Source of the DNA: Phormidesmis priestleyi ULC007
Lineage (GTDB): Bacteria > Cyanobacteriota > Cyanobacteriia > Leptolyngbyales > Leptolyngbyaceae
Assembly (NCBI RefSeq): GCF_001895925.1
Contig: NZ_MPPI01000014.1
Coordinates: 1-64,000, forward strand
Length of the DNA: 64,000 nt
Reading direction: 5' to 3'
Positions 35,515-44,505 of this stretch are shown piece after piece (within the stretch, counting starts at the first letter, position 1; the number at the start of each line of letters is the position of its first letter). The notes under the pieces are model-generated. The model was not told where the DNA came from and made no database searches. It saw nothing but the letters and a program-made list of their open reading frames with translations. The position numbers were made by a program, and so were the translations under genes.

Positions 35515-37173
35515 ATGACAAGTCCTATAGAATTTAATTTATTTGCCCCCTATAACAAGGGAGTTTCATTAGTTGGCTCTTTTTCTGATTGGAAAGAAAT
35601 CCCCATGCAGAAAGGGGAAGACGGCTATTTTAGAGTCAACGTTGACTTAAAAGATGGGACTTATCAGTACAAATTTCGAGTGCAGTCAAAAAGCTGGTTT
35701 TTTGAGCCAGATCAATGGGTAGATGTCACTGATCCCTACGCCACTGATGTCGATGGCAAGAGCGCTTCTGAGAATGCGATCGCTCACATCAAAGATGGAC
35801 AACGCATCGTTGATACCTATGTTTGGCAACATGATGATCAGCCGCTTCCCGCCGATCGTGAGCTAGTGATTTATGAACTGCACATTGCTGATTTTTCAGG
35901 TGGTGAAGCTAATCATGATGGGCATGGCACTTATCAAGACGCGATCGCCAAGCTCGATTATCTTAGCGATTTGGGCGTGAATGCGATCGAGCTAATGCCC
36001 GTCAAAGAATATCCCGGTGACTATAGCTGGGGCTACAATCCGCGTCACTTCTTCGCCCCCGAATCGAGCTATGGCGAAACCGCACAACTCAAGCAATTGA
36101 TCGACGAGTGCCACGGTCGCGGAATGCGCGTGATCATGGACGGGATTTATAACCACTCTGAAGCGTCTGCCCCTCTGACTCAAATCGATCACGACTATTG
36201 GTATCACCACCAACCCCGCGACCCTGACAACAACTGGGGCCCAGAATTCAACTACGAAAAATACGACGAAAATTTACAAACCTATCCGGCTCGTCGCTTT
36301 ATTGGCGAAGTGGTTCGCTATTGGGTTCGCGAATTTCACATCGACGGCATTCGCTATGATGCAGCGCGACAAATTGCTAACTACGACTTCATGCGCTGGA
36401 TCGTGCAAGAAGCCAAAGGAACGGCTGGGGGAAAACCGTTTTACAACGTGGCTGAACACATTCCTGAAACCACGAGCATCACGAATGTTGATGGCCCGAT
36501 GGATGGCTGTTGGCATGACAGTTTTTATCACTGCATTTTAGAACATATCACAGGCGACACCTTTGACTTAGAGCGGCTTAAAGACGTGCTTGACTGCAAG
36601 CGTCAGGGCTTTATGGGCGCAACCAATGTTGTCAACTATTTGACCAATCACGACCACAATCATGTGATGGCAGAATTGGGCGATCGGGACATTCTCGGTG
36701 AAGAAGCTTTTCGTCGGGTCAAACTTGGTGTCTCGCTGTTAATGACGGCGGTTGGCATCCCAATGCTGTGGATGGGTGAAGAATTTGGCGAATATCACTA
36801 TAAAACCCAAGATCAATCCAAGATTGACTGGACATTGTTGATTGGCGACTTGAATCAAAATCTTCGCGGTTATTACAAAGGTTTGATTGCTCTGCGCGAA
36901 CATAATCACGCGCTTTACACCGAGAAAATTGCATTCTTCCACGAAAACCCTGACTCAAAAGTGTTGGCATACACTCGCTGGAACGGTGAAGGGGCGCGTG
37001 TCGTCGTCGTTGCCAATTTCTCAGATCAGTTTCTGGGAGGCTACAGCGTTCCTGATTTCCCTGAAGATGGCACTTGGCACGAATGGACAGGCAACTATGA
37101 CGTGCAAGTGGGCGATCGTCACCTGACCACCGATATAGGCCCGCACGAAGCCAAAGTTTTCGTGTGGCAATAG
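35515..37173 (+). CDS. GH13 alpha-amylase-family hydrolase with N-terminal E-set domain (copy 1)
   Basis: Glycoside hydrolase of 552 residues acting on alpha-glucans, cytoplasmic since no signal peptide is seen. Residues 1-85 form a CBM48/isoamylase-N-like domain (VSLVGSFSDWKEIPM, TYQYKFRV). The GH13 barrel has region I MDGIYNHSEAS, region II DGIRYDAARQI with the nucleophile Asp, region III FYNVAEHIPE with the acid Glu, and region IV NYLTNHDHNHV. The layout resembles glycogen branching or trehalohydrolase-like enzymes; exact specificity is not readable. A paralogue follows 200 bases downstream. GGGAG precedes the ATG. Confidence 0.9.
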   Translation: MTSPIEFNLFAPYNKGVSLVGSFSDWKEIPMQKGEDGYFRVNVDLKDGTYQYKFRVQSKSWFFEPDQWVDVTDPYATDVDGKSASENAIAHIKDGQRIVDTYVWQHDDQPLPADRELVIYELHIADFSGGEANHDGHGTYQDAIAKLDYLSDLGVNAIELMPVKEYPGDYSWGYNPRHFFAPESSYGETAQLKQLIDECHGRGMRVIMDGIYNHSEASAPLTQIDHDYWYHHQPRDPDNNWGPEFNYEKYDENLQTYPARRFIGEVVRYWVREFHIDGIRYDAARQIANYDFMRWIVQEAKGTAGGKPFYNVAEHIPETTSITNVDGPMDGCWHDSFYHCILEHITGDTFDLERLKDVLDCKRQGFMGATNVVNYLTNHDHNHVMAELGDRDILGEEAFRRVKLGVSLLMTAVGIPMLWMGEEFGEYHYKTQDQSKIDWTLLIGDLNQNLRGYYKGLIALREHNHALYTEKIAFFHENPDSKVLAYTRWNGEGARVVVVANFSDQFLGGYSVPDFPEDGTWHEWTGNYDVQVGDRHLTTDIGPHEAKVFVWQ

Positions 37174-37227
37174 AGCGAATGTGATCCAGAAGTACTATTT
37201 TTGGCGTTACTGAATGGTGGCATGAAT

Positions 37228-37301
37228 CGCCCCCCTAGCCACCAATTTTGAGGGAAACCGGAATCTCAAAGTCCCCCAATTTTGGGGGATTTAGGGGGCG
37301 A
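37228..37301. repeat. CCCCCTA-type palindromic repeat between the two GH13 genes
   Basis: An outer pair GCCCCCCTA (from 37229) and TTAGGGGGC (to 37299) encloses an inner stem CCCCCAA/TTGGGGG at 37273-37288. It is the same motif class as the core at 7189-7270 and the middle of 24001-24184. It fills part of the 197-base gap between the tandem genes and could act as a transcript-stabilising or terminating hairpin. Confidence 0.65.
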
Positions 37302-37370
37302 GAGAATTTACAGCTTTGACAGATTTATACTTCGGTTCAGCAACACTACATTTTTTAATCACAAGCAACT

Positions 37371-39032
37371 ATGACAAGTCCGATCGAGTTCAAACTTTTT
37401 GCTCCTAACAATCAAGCGGTTTCTCTAATAGGCTCTTTTTCTGGCTGGACAGAGATATCGATGCAGAAAGGAAATGACGGTTACTTCCGCACTCACGTTG
37501 ACCTCGAAGATGGCTCTTATCAATACAAGTTTCGAGTTCAATCTAATACTCCGGCGCTCAAAGATCAGTGGGTGGACATCAACGATCCTTACATGACCGC
37601 AATGGATCGCAAAACTGAAAACGGGATTGTTCGGGTCAAGTCAGGAGAACGACTGATTGATACCTATGTTTGGCAACATGACGATCGTTCTCTACCTATC
37701 AATCAGGATTTGGTGATCTATGAACTGCACATCACTGATTTTTGTGGTGACAGCAATTTAAATGAGCCGGATAAATTTAAACGAGCGATCGCTAAACTCG
37801 ATCACTTAACAGAGTTGGGTGTGAATACGATCGCCCTGATGCCAATCACCGAATATGCTGGAAACTATCGCTGGGGCTACATGGTGCGCTACTATTTCGC
37901 TCCCGAATCGAGCTATGGCAAACCCGAAGATCTCAAGCAGTTGATCGATGAATGTCATGCACGAGGCATTCGGGTAATTTTGGATGGCATTTATAATCAC
38001 ACCGATGATCAAAATCCGTTATTGATGCTTGATCGAGACTATTGGTATTATCACGATCGTCACTATCCTGATGACGATGCAAACTATTGGGGCCCTGAAT
38101 TTAATTACACTCACTATGACGACAAGCTAGACATTCGCCCTGCGTGGAGTTTTGTAGGCGATGTCGTGAGATTTTGGATTCAGGAATATCATATCGATGG
38201 TATTCGTTATGATGCGGTTCGGCAGTTAGCAGATTATGAGTTTTGCGGTTGGCTGATGGAGCAAGCCAAACAAGCCGCAGGCGATAAGCCGTTTTATAAC
38301 ATTGCAGAACACATACCTGATACGAGCGAAATTGTTCAACCAAAAGGCGTGTTTGACGGTTGCTGGCACGAAAGTTTCCGCTACTTTCTCAAAGACATCA
38401 TCACGGGTGGAGATTCTAGCCTTGAAGAACTGAAATCCGCGATCGATGCCCGTCAACAGGGTTACTCAATGACCACGAATGTGATTAATTATCTAGCCAG
38501 TCACGATCGTGAACACATGCTTGTTGAATTAGCAGACGTTGACATTACCGGAGAAGCGGCCTTTCAACGGGTCAAACTCGCCGCAGTTTTGCAGCTCACT
38601 GCCCCCGGCATTCCGATGCTGTGGATGGGGGATGAGTTTGGGCAACCCACTCGCAAAGCTGAAGTAACATCAACACCCAATCCGCTCGATTGGTCGCTGC
38701 TTGAACAAGACTTGAACCACGATTTATTCGAGTTTTACAAGCGTTTGATTGCCCTGCGACACAATAATCCTGCTTTGCGAACTGAAAATATTGAGTTCTT
38801 TTATACTCATTCCGATCACAAAGTGTTGGCGTTTGTGCGCTGGACTGAGACGGGCGATCGGCTCGTCGTCATTCTCAATTTTTCAGCGCAATCTTATGAG
38901 CAATACTCAATTTCTGCTTTTCCAGCAGATGGAGTATGGCGATCGTGGACAGGTGAAAAATTTGAAGCAAAAGATAATCAGTTAGCGATCGATCTTCCTA
39001 GTTTTGGGGCGTTAATTTTGATTCATGAATAG
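37371..39032 (+). CDS. GH13 alpha-amylase-family hydrolase with N-terminal E-set domain (copy 2)
   Basis: Paralogue of the preceding gene, 553 residues, with the same opening MTSPIEFxLFAPxN and domain order. All catalytic regions are kept: LDGIYNHTDDQ, DGIRYDAVRQLA with the nucleophile Asp, FYNIAEHIPD with the acid Glu, and NYLASHDREHM. Differences cluster in loops: a Met replaces Asn-Pro in YRWGYMVRYYFAPE, and the region IV Asn of copy 1 (TNHD) is Ser (ASHD). This points to a tandem duplication followed by divergence of substrate preference, with both copies apparently functional. Confidence 0.9.
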   Translation: MTSPIEFKLFAPNNQAVSLIGSFSGWTEISMQKGNDGYFRTHVDLEDGSYQYKFRVQSNTPALKDQWVDINDPYMTAMDRKTENGIVRVKSGERLIDTYVWQHDDRSLPINQDLVIYELHITDFCGDSNLNEPDKFKRAIAKLDHLTELGVNTIALMPITEYAGNYRWGYMVRYYFAPESSYGKPEDLKQLIDECHARGIRVILDGIYNHTDDQNPLLMLDRDYWYYHDRHYPDDDANYWGPEFNYTHYDDKLDIRPAWSFVGDVVRFWIQEYHIDGIRYDAVRQLADYEFCGWLMEQAKQAAGDKPFYNIAEHIPDTSEIVQPKGVFDGCWHESFRYFLKDIITGGDSSLEELKSAIDARQQGYSMTTNVINYLASHDREHMLVELADVDITGEAAFQRVKLAAVLQLTAPGIPMLWMGDEFGQPTRKAEVTSTPNPLDWSLLEQDLNHDLFEFYKRLIALRHNNPALRTENIEFFYTHSDHKVLAFVRWTETGDRLVVILNFSAQSYEQYSISAFPADGVWRSWTGEKFEAKDNQLAIDLPSFGALILIHE

Positions 39033-39117
39033 TCGGCGATCGATGGGCAAGTCTCCTCAGAGCAAACGCATCCAAAACTCAACTTTGGCTTTTGGGTCTG
39101 ACGAGCTAACGTTCCCC

Positions 39118-39543
39118 TTAAGTGACAAACCACTCGGAAGGCCATTGATCAAGAGGACTGAAAAGGAGCCATAAAGCTGTGGGGTTCTTAGGTAAAAACC
39201 ATGCATCTAGACTGTCATAAGAGCGAGCGATACCGCCGTCAGGAAGATCAATTTGCCTCTGTGCACCATAAAGCAGGAAGGTTGCAAAGTGCCCTGGCGA
39301 CCCTGTTGCCCAATTGCAGAACTCATCTACCGTCGTAATACTCCTGATTTCATCCGATTGAACATAATTTGCTGCCAGCAAAATTAATTCTTGAGAATCT
39401 TCATCTACCGAAATGCCACCTACTGGTACTATCTCAACTTCTTCGATTCGCTGTCCCTCAACTGTCCGAGCGGCTAGCCAGATCGGAATCTCTTTATCTA
39501 GAATCAGGGGTTCGATATCTCTAAGAAGGTCTATTAAAGTCAT
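39118..39543 (-). CDS. Hypothetical protein
   Basis: I do not recognise this acidic soluble protein of 141 residues. It starts with a helix (MTLIDLLRDIEPLILDKEIP); strands follow (IWLAARTVEGQRIEEVEIVP), and the end is aromatic (ALWLLFSPLDQWPSEWFV). No signal peptide or membrane helix. It stands alone between the second GH13 gene and the heptose kinase-like gene; the 250 bases upstream of it (39544-39795) contain nothing I can identify except promoter space. Confidence 0.6.
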   Translation of the reverse strand: MTLIDLLRDIEPLILDKEIPIWLAARTVEGQRIEEVEIVPVGGISVDEDSQELILLAANYVQSDEIRSITTVDEFCNWATGSPGHFATFLLYGAQRQIDLPDGGIARSYDSLDAWFLPKNPTALWLLFSPLDQWPSEWFVT

Positions 39544-39795
39544 TGTTATTCATACTTTTGCTAGTCTCAGCCAATTGCTTGCTGATGTTTTTATACATAA
39601 TCAAGGATACCAAATTACGGAGTGCAAAGACTTTGTACGGAGCCAGCTAACTATAAAGTAGTGGGCAGAAACGTTCCGCACATTTCTAGATTTAGTTTAG
39701 CTACCAGCGATCGCCCTGCAAGCCTCCTCAATTTTTGGGTCGATCGATCCCGTGTTGAGCGACAATAGAACGTCGATCGCTGCAAATCATGTCTT

Positions 39796-40824
39796 ATGTC
39801 CCTAGATGCCACATTTACCGCTCAACTTCGGCAATCTGCCGATCGGTTGTTTGATCTCATGGATCAGTTTTCTCAAGCAAAGATTCTGATTGTGGGCGAT
39901 CTGACCCTCGACGAATTTATGACCGGACAGGTTGAGCGAGTTTCTCGTGAAGCTCCAGTGCTGATTTTGCGCCACGAGACGACACGACAAGTGCCGGGAG
40001 GCGGGGCGAATGCGGTCTATAACTTTGCTCGACTGGGCGCGACGGTGAAGGCAGTTGGGCTATTGGGCAAAGACTTTCAAGGGCAAGCTATTCAGCAGAT
40101 CTTTCTAGACGCAGGCATCGACACCCATGGCATTTTTCTCGACCCCGATCGTCCCACTATCACCAAAACCCGCATCTCTGGACACGCTCGTCAATCGGTG
40201 ACTCAGCAAATTGTGAGAATCGATCGCAAGTCCGACGAGCTTCCCGCTCCCAACCTTCAACAGCAGCTTGCAAACTATATTCATCAACACGTTGGCACGG
40301 TGGATGCGATCGTCTGTTCTGACTATGGCGACGGCACCCTGACCCAGCCTGTGATTGATGCCGTGCTTACTCATCCTCGTGCCATTGTTGACGCTCAAAT
40401 TGGACTCGATCGCTACCAAAAAGCCAGTCTCTTCACGCCCAATCTACCCGAAGCAGAACTCGCTGTCGGCTACAAGATCACCAACGCGGCAACCCTCTCT
40501 CAAGCGGGACAGGACTTATTAAATTTGACCCAGGCACAGCAATTTTTGATCACGCGAGGCGATCAGGGAATGACCTTGTTCGAGCGCGATGGAACCGAAC
40601 AATCGATTCCCGCTTTTAATCGCACTGATGTGTTTGATGTCACAGGTGCAGGCGATACCGTCGTCGCCGCTCTTACCCTCAGTCTCGCTGCTGGGGCGAC
40701 TTTCTGGGAAGCAGCCGTCTTAGGCAACCTCGCTGCGAGCATTGTCGTCCGTCAATTTGGTACAACCACCACCCATCCTTCTGAGATGAAGGCAGCTCTA
40801 GAGGCGTTGTTAGATGAATGTTAA
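39796..40824 (+). CDS. PfkB-family sugar kinase, heptose 7-phosphate kinase type
   Basis: Ribokinase-fold kinase of 342 residues, closest in pattern to the kinase half of HldE/RfaE (D-glycero-beta-D-manno-heptose 7-phosphate kinase). Seen: ILIVGDLTLDEFMTGQVERV, then VPGGGANAVYNFARLGATVK, and the PfkB catalytic signature DVTGAGDTVVAALTLSLAAG. There is no C-terminal cytidylyltransferase domain, so it would be a monofunctional kinase. It would feed ADP-heptose synthesis for envelope polysaccharide; other sugar kinases cannot be excluded. Confidence 0.83.
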   Translation: MSLDATFTAQLRQSADRLFDLMDQFSQAKILIVGDLTLDEFMTGQVERVSREAPVLILRHETTRQVPGGGANAVYNFARLGATVKAVGLLGKDFQGQAIQQIFLDAGIDTHGIFLDPDRPTITKTRISGHARQSVTQQIVRIDRKSDELPAPNLQQQLANYIHQHVGTVDAIVCSDYGDGTLTQPVIDAVLTHPRAIVDAQIGLDRYQKASLFTPNLPEAELAVGYKITNAATLSQAGQDLLNLTQAQQFLITRGDQGMTLFERDGTEQSIPAFNRTDVFDVTGAGDTVVAALTLSLAAGATFWEAAVLGNLAASIVVRQFGTTTTHPSEMKAALEALLDEC

Positions 40825-40911
40825 CCTGAAAATCTAAATCTAGCGCCTGAGTAGTTACGACCGATCGCTTTCAAATTATTCTATCAAGTGGCAGTTTTAA
40901 CGGTGGAGACA

Positions 40912-41640
40912 ATGACCAAAATTGTAGAAGTTTTGCCAGATTTAGAAGCCCTAATCGATCGCGCCCTAGCAATTGTGTTAGACAAACTCAACGCTGCCGT
41001 CACAGAAAGAGGAATCGGGACGATCGCATTAGCAGGGGGCAGCACACCTAAGCCTCTTTATGAAAAACTCGCAGCACAATCCCTACCGTGGGACAAAATT
41101 CACGTTTTTTGGGGCGATGAACGCTATGTCCCGGCTGATCACCCTGACAGCAACCAGCGCATGGCAAGACTCGCATGGCTCGATCGCGTGGAAATTCCTG
41201 CCAGCAATGTTCACCCGATGGCGACGAATGAAGCCGATCCTGCGATCGCGGCGCAAACCCACGCAGCCGAACTGCAAGCCTTTTTTCAGGTCAAAGCCAC
41301 CGAGTTTCCAGCGTTTGACGTGATTTTGTTAGGCATTGGGGATGATGCTCATACGGCTTCGCTGTTTCCTCATACCGATGCGTTGCGGGTGGACGATCGG
41401 CTAGTCACCGTTGGCAGCAAAGATGGACAACCGCGCATTACCTTCACAGTTCCGTTGATTAATCACGCTCAGACGGTGATTTTTATGGTGGCAGGTGCCA
41501 GCAAACAAAGCGCTCTTGCCCAAATTTTTGCCCCGGTTGCCGACGACATGACCTATCCGTCTCGTCTGATTGCTCCCCAAGGCGACTTGTGGTGGTTGCT
41601 CGATCAATCAGCCGGACAGAACTTCAAAAACGAGGGATAA
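40912..41640 (+). CDS. pgl: 6-phosphogluconolactonase
   Basis: Second enzyme of the oxidative pentose phosphate pathway, 242 residues. IALAGGSTPKPLYEKLA, then KIHVFWGDERYVPADHPDSN with the catalytic-region GDERxVP, and DVILLGIGDDAHTASLFPHT are the conserved SugarP_isomerase-type motifs. The frame opens with GTG at 40888; the ATG at 40912 (MTKIVEVLPD) is the more likely start. It follows the sugar kinase by about 90 bases. Confidence 0.95.
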   Translation: MTKIVEVLPDLEALIDRALAIVLDKLNAAVTERGIGTIALAGGSTPKPLYEKLAAQSLPWDKIHVFWGDERYVPADHPDSNQRMARLAWLDRVEIPASNVHPMATNEADPAIAAQTHAAELQAFFQVKATEFPAFDVILLGIGDDAHTASLFPHTDALRVDDRLVTVGSKDGQPRITFTVPLINHAQTVIFMVAGASKQSALAQIFAPVADDMTYPSRLIAPQGDLWWLLDQSAGQNFKNEG

Positions 41641-41719
41641 GTTTTACGCTCAACCAGAACTTAAACCTCAAACTTAGAACTCTTCACTTATCATAGATTT
41701 GGTGAATGGGGAAACTTTC

Positions 41720-42433
41720 ATGATTGTCTGTCCCAATTGCAACCATCAGAATCCTGATGGGGCGGTGCAGTGCGAGGCTTGCTATACGCCTCTTCCAGCG
41801 ACAACTCAATGCCCTAACTGTGGGACGACCGTGCAAGCTGATGCCAGTTTTTGCGGTCAGTGTGGCTTTAACTTAAAAACTCCAGAGCCTGAAAGTCAAG
41901 TCGCGACCGCAGTTTCGTCACCCGTGAGCGAATCTGACCCCGATCGCTTACCAGATTTGCTCACGATCGATCCGCTAGTCTCGCCCGATCCGTTAGTCGA
42001 GCCGCCTCCACCCACTTCGCCTGAACCAGTAGCTGAACCGATGTTACTGCCGCCTGTGCCGATCGCTGAGTCTACTCCAGTTAGCTCAGCCACCCAATTG
42101 CAAAATCAGTCGGGCAGACTGCTGCATTTGCAAACCAATGTGGTGATTGAGCTACCGCAGGGGCTGCCTGTGGTGCATATTGGCAAGCCCAACGATCGCA
42201 TTCCGCCTGATATTGATGTCTCTGGCTTTCCCAACTCAGAAATTGTCTCTCGCATTCACGCTGATATTCGGGCTGATGGTGATGCTTATTACATTGAAGA
42301 TGTCGGCAGCTCAAATGGCACTTATATCAATAACGTGCCGTTGCTGTTAGGCAATCGTCATCGGCTGCGTCCGGGCGATCGGATTGCCTTGGGCAAAGGT
42401 GATAAAGTTTCCTTCTTATTTCAGATGTCGTGA
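41720..42433 (+). CDS. Zinc-ribbon and FHA-domain protein
   Basis: Protein of 237 residues. The N-terminus holds two short zinc ribbons, CPNCNHQNPDGAVQCEAC and CPNCGTTVQADASFCGQC. A Pro/Glu/Ser-rich linker of about 80 residues follows. The C-terminal FHA domain (residues about 140-237) has the phosphothreonine-binding features SRIHADIRADGDAYYIEDVG and SSNGTYINN. FHA domains bind phosphothreonine, so this is a likely partner of a Ser/Thr kinase; an FHA-kinase fusion follows directly. The frame opens earlier (41699), but MIVCPNC at 41720 is the natural start. Confidence 0.9.
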   Translation: MIVCPNCNHQNPDGAVQCEACYTPLPATTQCPNCGTTVQADASFCGQCGFNLKTPEPESQVATAVSSPVSESDPDRLPDLLTIDPLVSPDPLVEPPPPTSPEPVAEPMLLPPVPIAESTPVSSATQLQNQSGRLLHLQTNVVIELPQGLPVVHIGKPNDRIPPDIDVSGFPNSEIVSRIHADIRADGDAYYIEDVGSSNGTYINNVPLLLGNRHRLRPGDRIALGKGDKVSFLFQMS

Positions 42434-42603
42434 CGAGTATCGTTTTTGACTTTAAAGAAGCTGTTCAGAAGAATTTAATCTAAGTTAGAGTGGTGACGTT
42501 CCGCATCTTGACCGCTTTTCTTAAAGCAGAGTTAAGCTGCAAGCCATTTAAACACAAGCAGTCTTCTCATCCTGTCTGCGTATTCAGACTCGGCAGCGCT
42601 AAT

Positions 42604-43953
42604 GTGATTACTCTGACCCTTCTGCACCCTGTCCAATTAAAGCCCGTTCAATGTTGGACGTTTGACGATGAATCGGTGATTCGCATTGGGCGATCGCCCG
42701 ATAATCAGGTCATTCTCTATAGTGCTGTGGTCTCTCGACATCATGTAGAACTGCGGCGGATCAATTCTGTCTGGGAAGTCGAAAGTTTGGGCGCAAACGG
42801 CACTTATCTAGACGGCAAACGCATCGCTCAGGTGCCTGTTAGAAATGGCATGATCATCCGACTGGCACGATCAGGCCCTAACATTCAAATTCACGTTGGG
42901 GTTTCAGCCAGCCATGAGGCAGACAAACTAGCGGGTGAGCGCACATTGTCGCAGCGCGCCCAGTCTAAGCAGAACTCGGCGACTTCAGACATAGAGGCAG
43001 ACACCACACAACCTCTGCCCGCGATGGAAGTGCTTGAAAGTCAAATTCCTGAGCGATCGACGGCAATGGAACCACCCGGCGAAAAGCTCAGTTTAGCGGG
43101 CAGCATCACCTGTGATCACCTTCGCAAGACCCCCGATTTTCGGTTTTGCATTGATTGCGGTGCGCCTTTGAGCGTGCAGCAGACGATCGGCGATTATCAA
43201 ATAGTGAAGCTTTTAGGTGAAGGTGAAGTGGGCTTCACCTATCTGGTTTGGCGACAGGGAAAGCATCGGGTTCTCAAAACCTTAAACTCGGAGTGGGTCA
43301 AGCACCCCAAAGCACTCAATTTATTTGAACGAGAAGCGAAGGCTCTCAGTCAACTGAGTCATCCCAGCCTTCCTCAAGTTCTGGATTTTTTCACGATCGA
43401 GCAGCCTTATCTCGTAGTGGAATTGATTTATGGTCGATCGCTCTTTCAACAAGTCACAAAATGGGGAGCCATTCCTCAAAAGCAGGCGATCGGCTGGATG
43501 CTAGAACTGTGCGAAGTTTTAGAGTATCTGCATCAGCAGTCGCCTCCAGTTTTACACCAAGATATCAGACCTCATAATTTAATTCGACGATCGACCCCCA
43601 CTGCCTTTCGCGAAATCTCTTTGGTTGATTTTGGGGCAGTTAGAGGGTTAGGGCTAGAAGCTAAAAACCGCACTAGCGCGATCGGCTACAGTGCCCCAGA
43701 GCAGTACGCGGGCAAAGCAAGTCCTGCTTCAGATTTATATTCTCTAGGGACAACGCTGGCATTTTTGCTATCAGGTCAAGACCCTGGCGAGTTTTATCGC
43801 TATCGAGAACAAGGCTATCGCTTTTATGCTGAATATGTGCCTGGGTTGAGTGCCGAAATCGTGCAGGTAATTCGTAAATTGACCCATCCTGAAGTTAGAG
43901 ATCGTTACACTTCAGCCCAAGAAGTCGCAGAAGCGCTAAAGCAAATCGTTTAG
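42604..43953 (+). CDS. FHA-domain serine/threonine kinase with altered catalytic loop
   Basis: Fusion of about 449 residues if the GTG at 42604 is used (the frame is open from 42490 at another GTG; the true start is uncertain). Domain order: FHA (IRIGRSPDNQVILYSAVVSR, LGANGTYLDG), linker, a half zinc ribbon (CDH ... FCIDCGAPL), then a Hanks kinase with glycine loop LGEGEVGFTYL and lysine in RVLKTL. The catalytic loop is VLHQDIRPHNLIRR: Gln replaces Arg of HRD and Arg replaces the usual Lys, while Asp and Asn remain. LVDFGAVR is intact. It may be a slow or non-canonical kinase. It lacks membrane helices. Confidence 0.85.
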   Translation: MITLTLLHPVQLKPVQCWTFDDESVIRIGRSPDNQVILYSAVVSRHHVELRRINSVWEVESLGANGTYLDGKRIAQVPVRNGMIIRLARSGPNIQIHVGVSASHEADKLAGERTLSQRAQSKQNSATSDIEADTTQPLPAMEVLESQIPERSTAMEPPGEKLSLAGSITCDHLRKTPDFRFCIDCGAPLSVQQTIGDYQIVKLLGEGEVGFTYLVWRQGKHRVLKTLNSEWVKHPKALNLFEREAKALSQLSHPSLPQVLDFFTIEQPYLVVELIYGRSLFQQVTKWGAIPQKQAIGWMLELCEVLEYLHQQSPPVLHQDIRPHNLIRRSTPTAFREISLVDFGAVRGLGLEAKNRTSAIGYSAPEQYAGKASPASDLYSLGTTLAFLLSGQDPGEFYRYREQGYRFYAEYVPGLSAEIVQVIRKLTHPEVRDRYTSAQEVAEALKQIV

Positions 43954-44112
43954 AGAACGAGACGCTAAAGCTCAGAAGTCCTATTGACAGAAGGAGCAAA
44001 GCAACCGTAGCTCCGCTATCTTCACAAAGCGCTCAAGATGATAACGGATCTGGGAAAATGACAGTTGTTTGCATTATTGTAGTGGATAGCGATTAATCTC
44101 TGAGGTACACAC

Positions 44113-44496
44113 ATGGCAGACAAATCGAACGTTACGCTGACGATCGCCTTCAATGATCCTGATCTGGATAGCGAAGAACTAGAAGAGCAAGCCCAAAACC
44201 TGCTGGCTCAAATGAAAGACTTGGACGAAATTGAAACCGTCGATCGGGTGCTTGATCCAAATCCACCGGAAGGGAACAAGGCAGTGGGCGCAATTTTGGT
44301 CGGAATTCTGACGGCTCAGGTAAATAAAGAGAACGCCCAAAAGGTAATGGGATTTCTGTTCGATCGCATTGGTCCTAAGCCTATTGAACTGGAAGTGGAA
44401 GTGGAAGCCAATGGCAAAAAGCTAAAGGTGAAAGCCAGCAGTCAGGCAGAGTTAATGGCAGCGATCGAAGCGGCACAGAAATTTGTAGCAGCATAG
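44113..44496 (+). CDS. Small EACC1-like effector-associated protein
   Basis: Acidic protein of 127 residues: a strand (NVTLTIAF), a helix (SEELEEQAQNLLAQMKDL), a strand (ETVDRVL), a Pro-containing turn, a hydrophobic helix (GNKAVGAILVGILTAQV), a strand pair (IELEVEVEANGKKLKVKA) and a final helix. This order matches my recollection of EACC1 (effector-associated constant component 1), a small partner encoded beside caspases and other peptidases in bacterial conflict systems. The caspase-like gene follows after only 9 bases, supporting the call. The similarity is by pattern, not by alignment. Confidence 0.7.
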   Translation: MADKSNVTLTIAFNDPDLDSEELEEQAQNLLAQMKDLDEIETVDRVLDPNPPEGNKAVGAILVGILTAQVNKENAQKVMGFLFDRIGPKPIELEVEVEANGKKLKVKASSQAELMAAIEAAQKFVAA

Positions 44497-44505
44497 GATA
44501 TTGAC

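Noticed and set aside
41896-42093. Gly/Ser-rich antisense frame in the FHA gene
   Set aside because: It mirrors the Pro-rich linker of the sense protein and has no support of its own.
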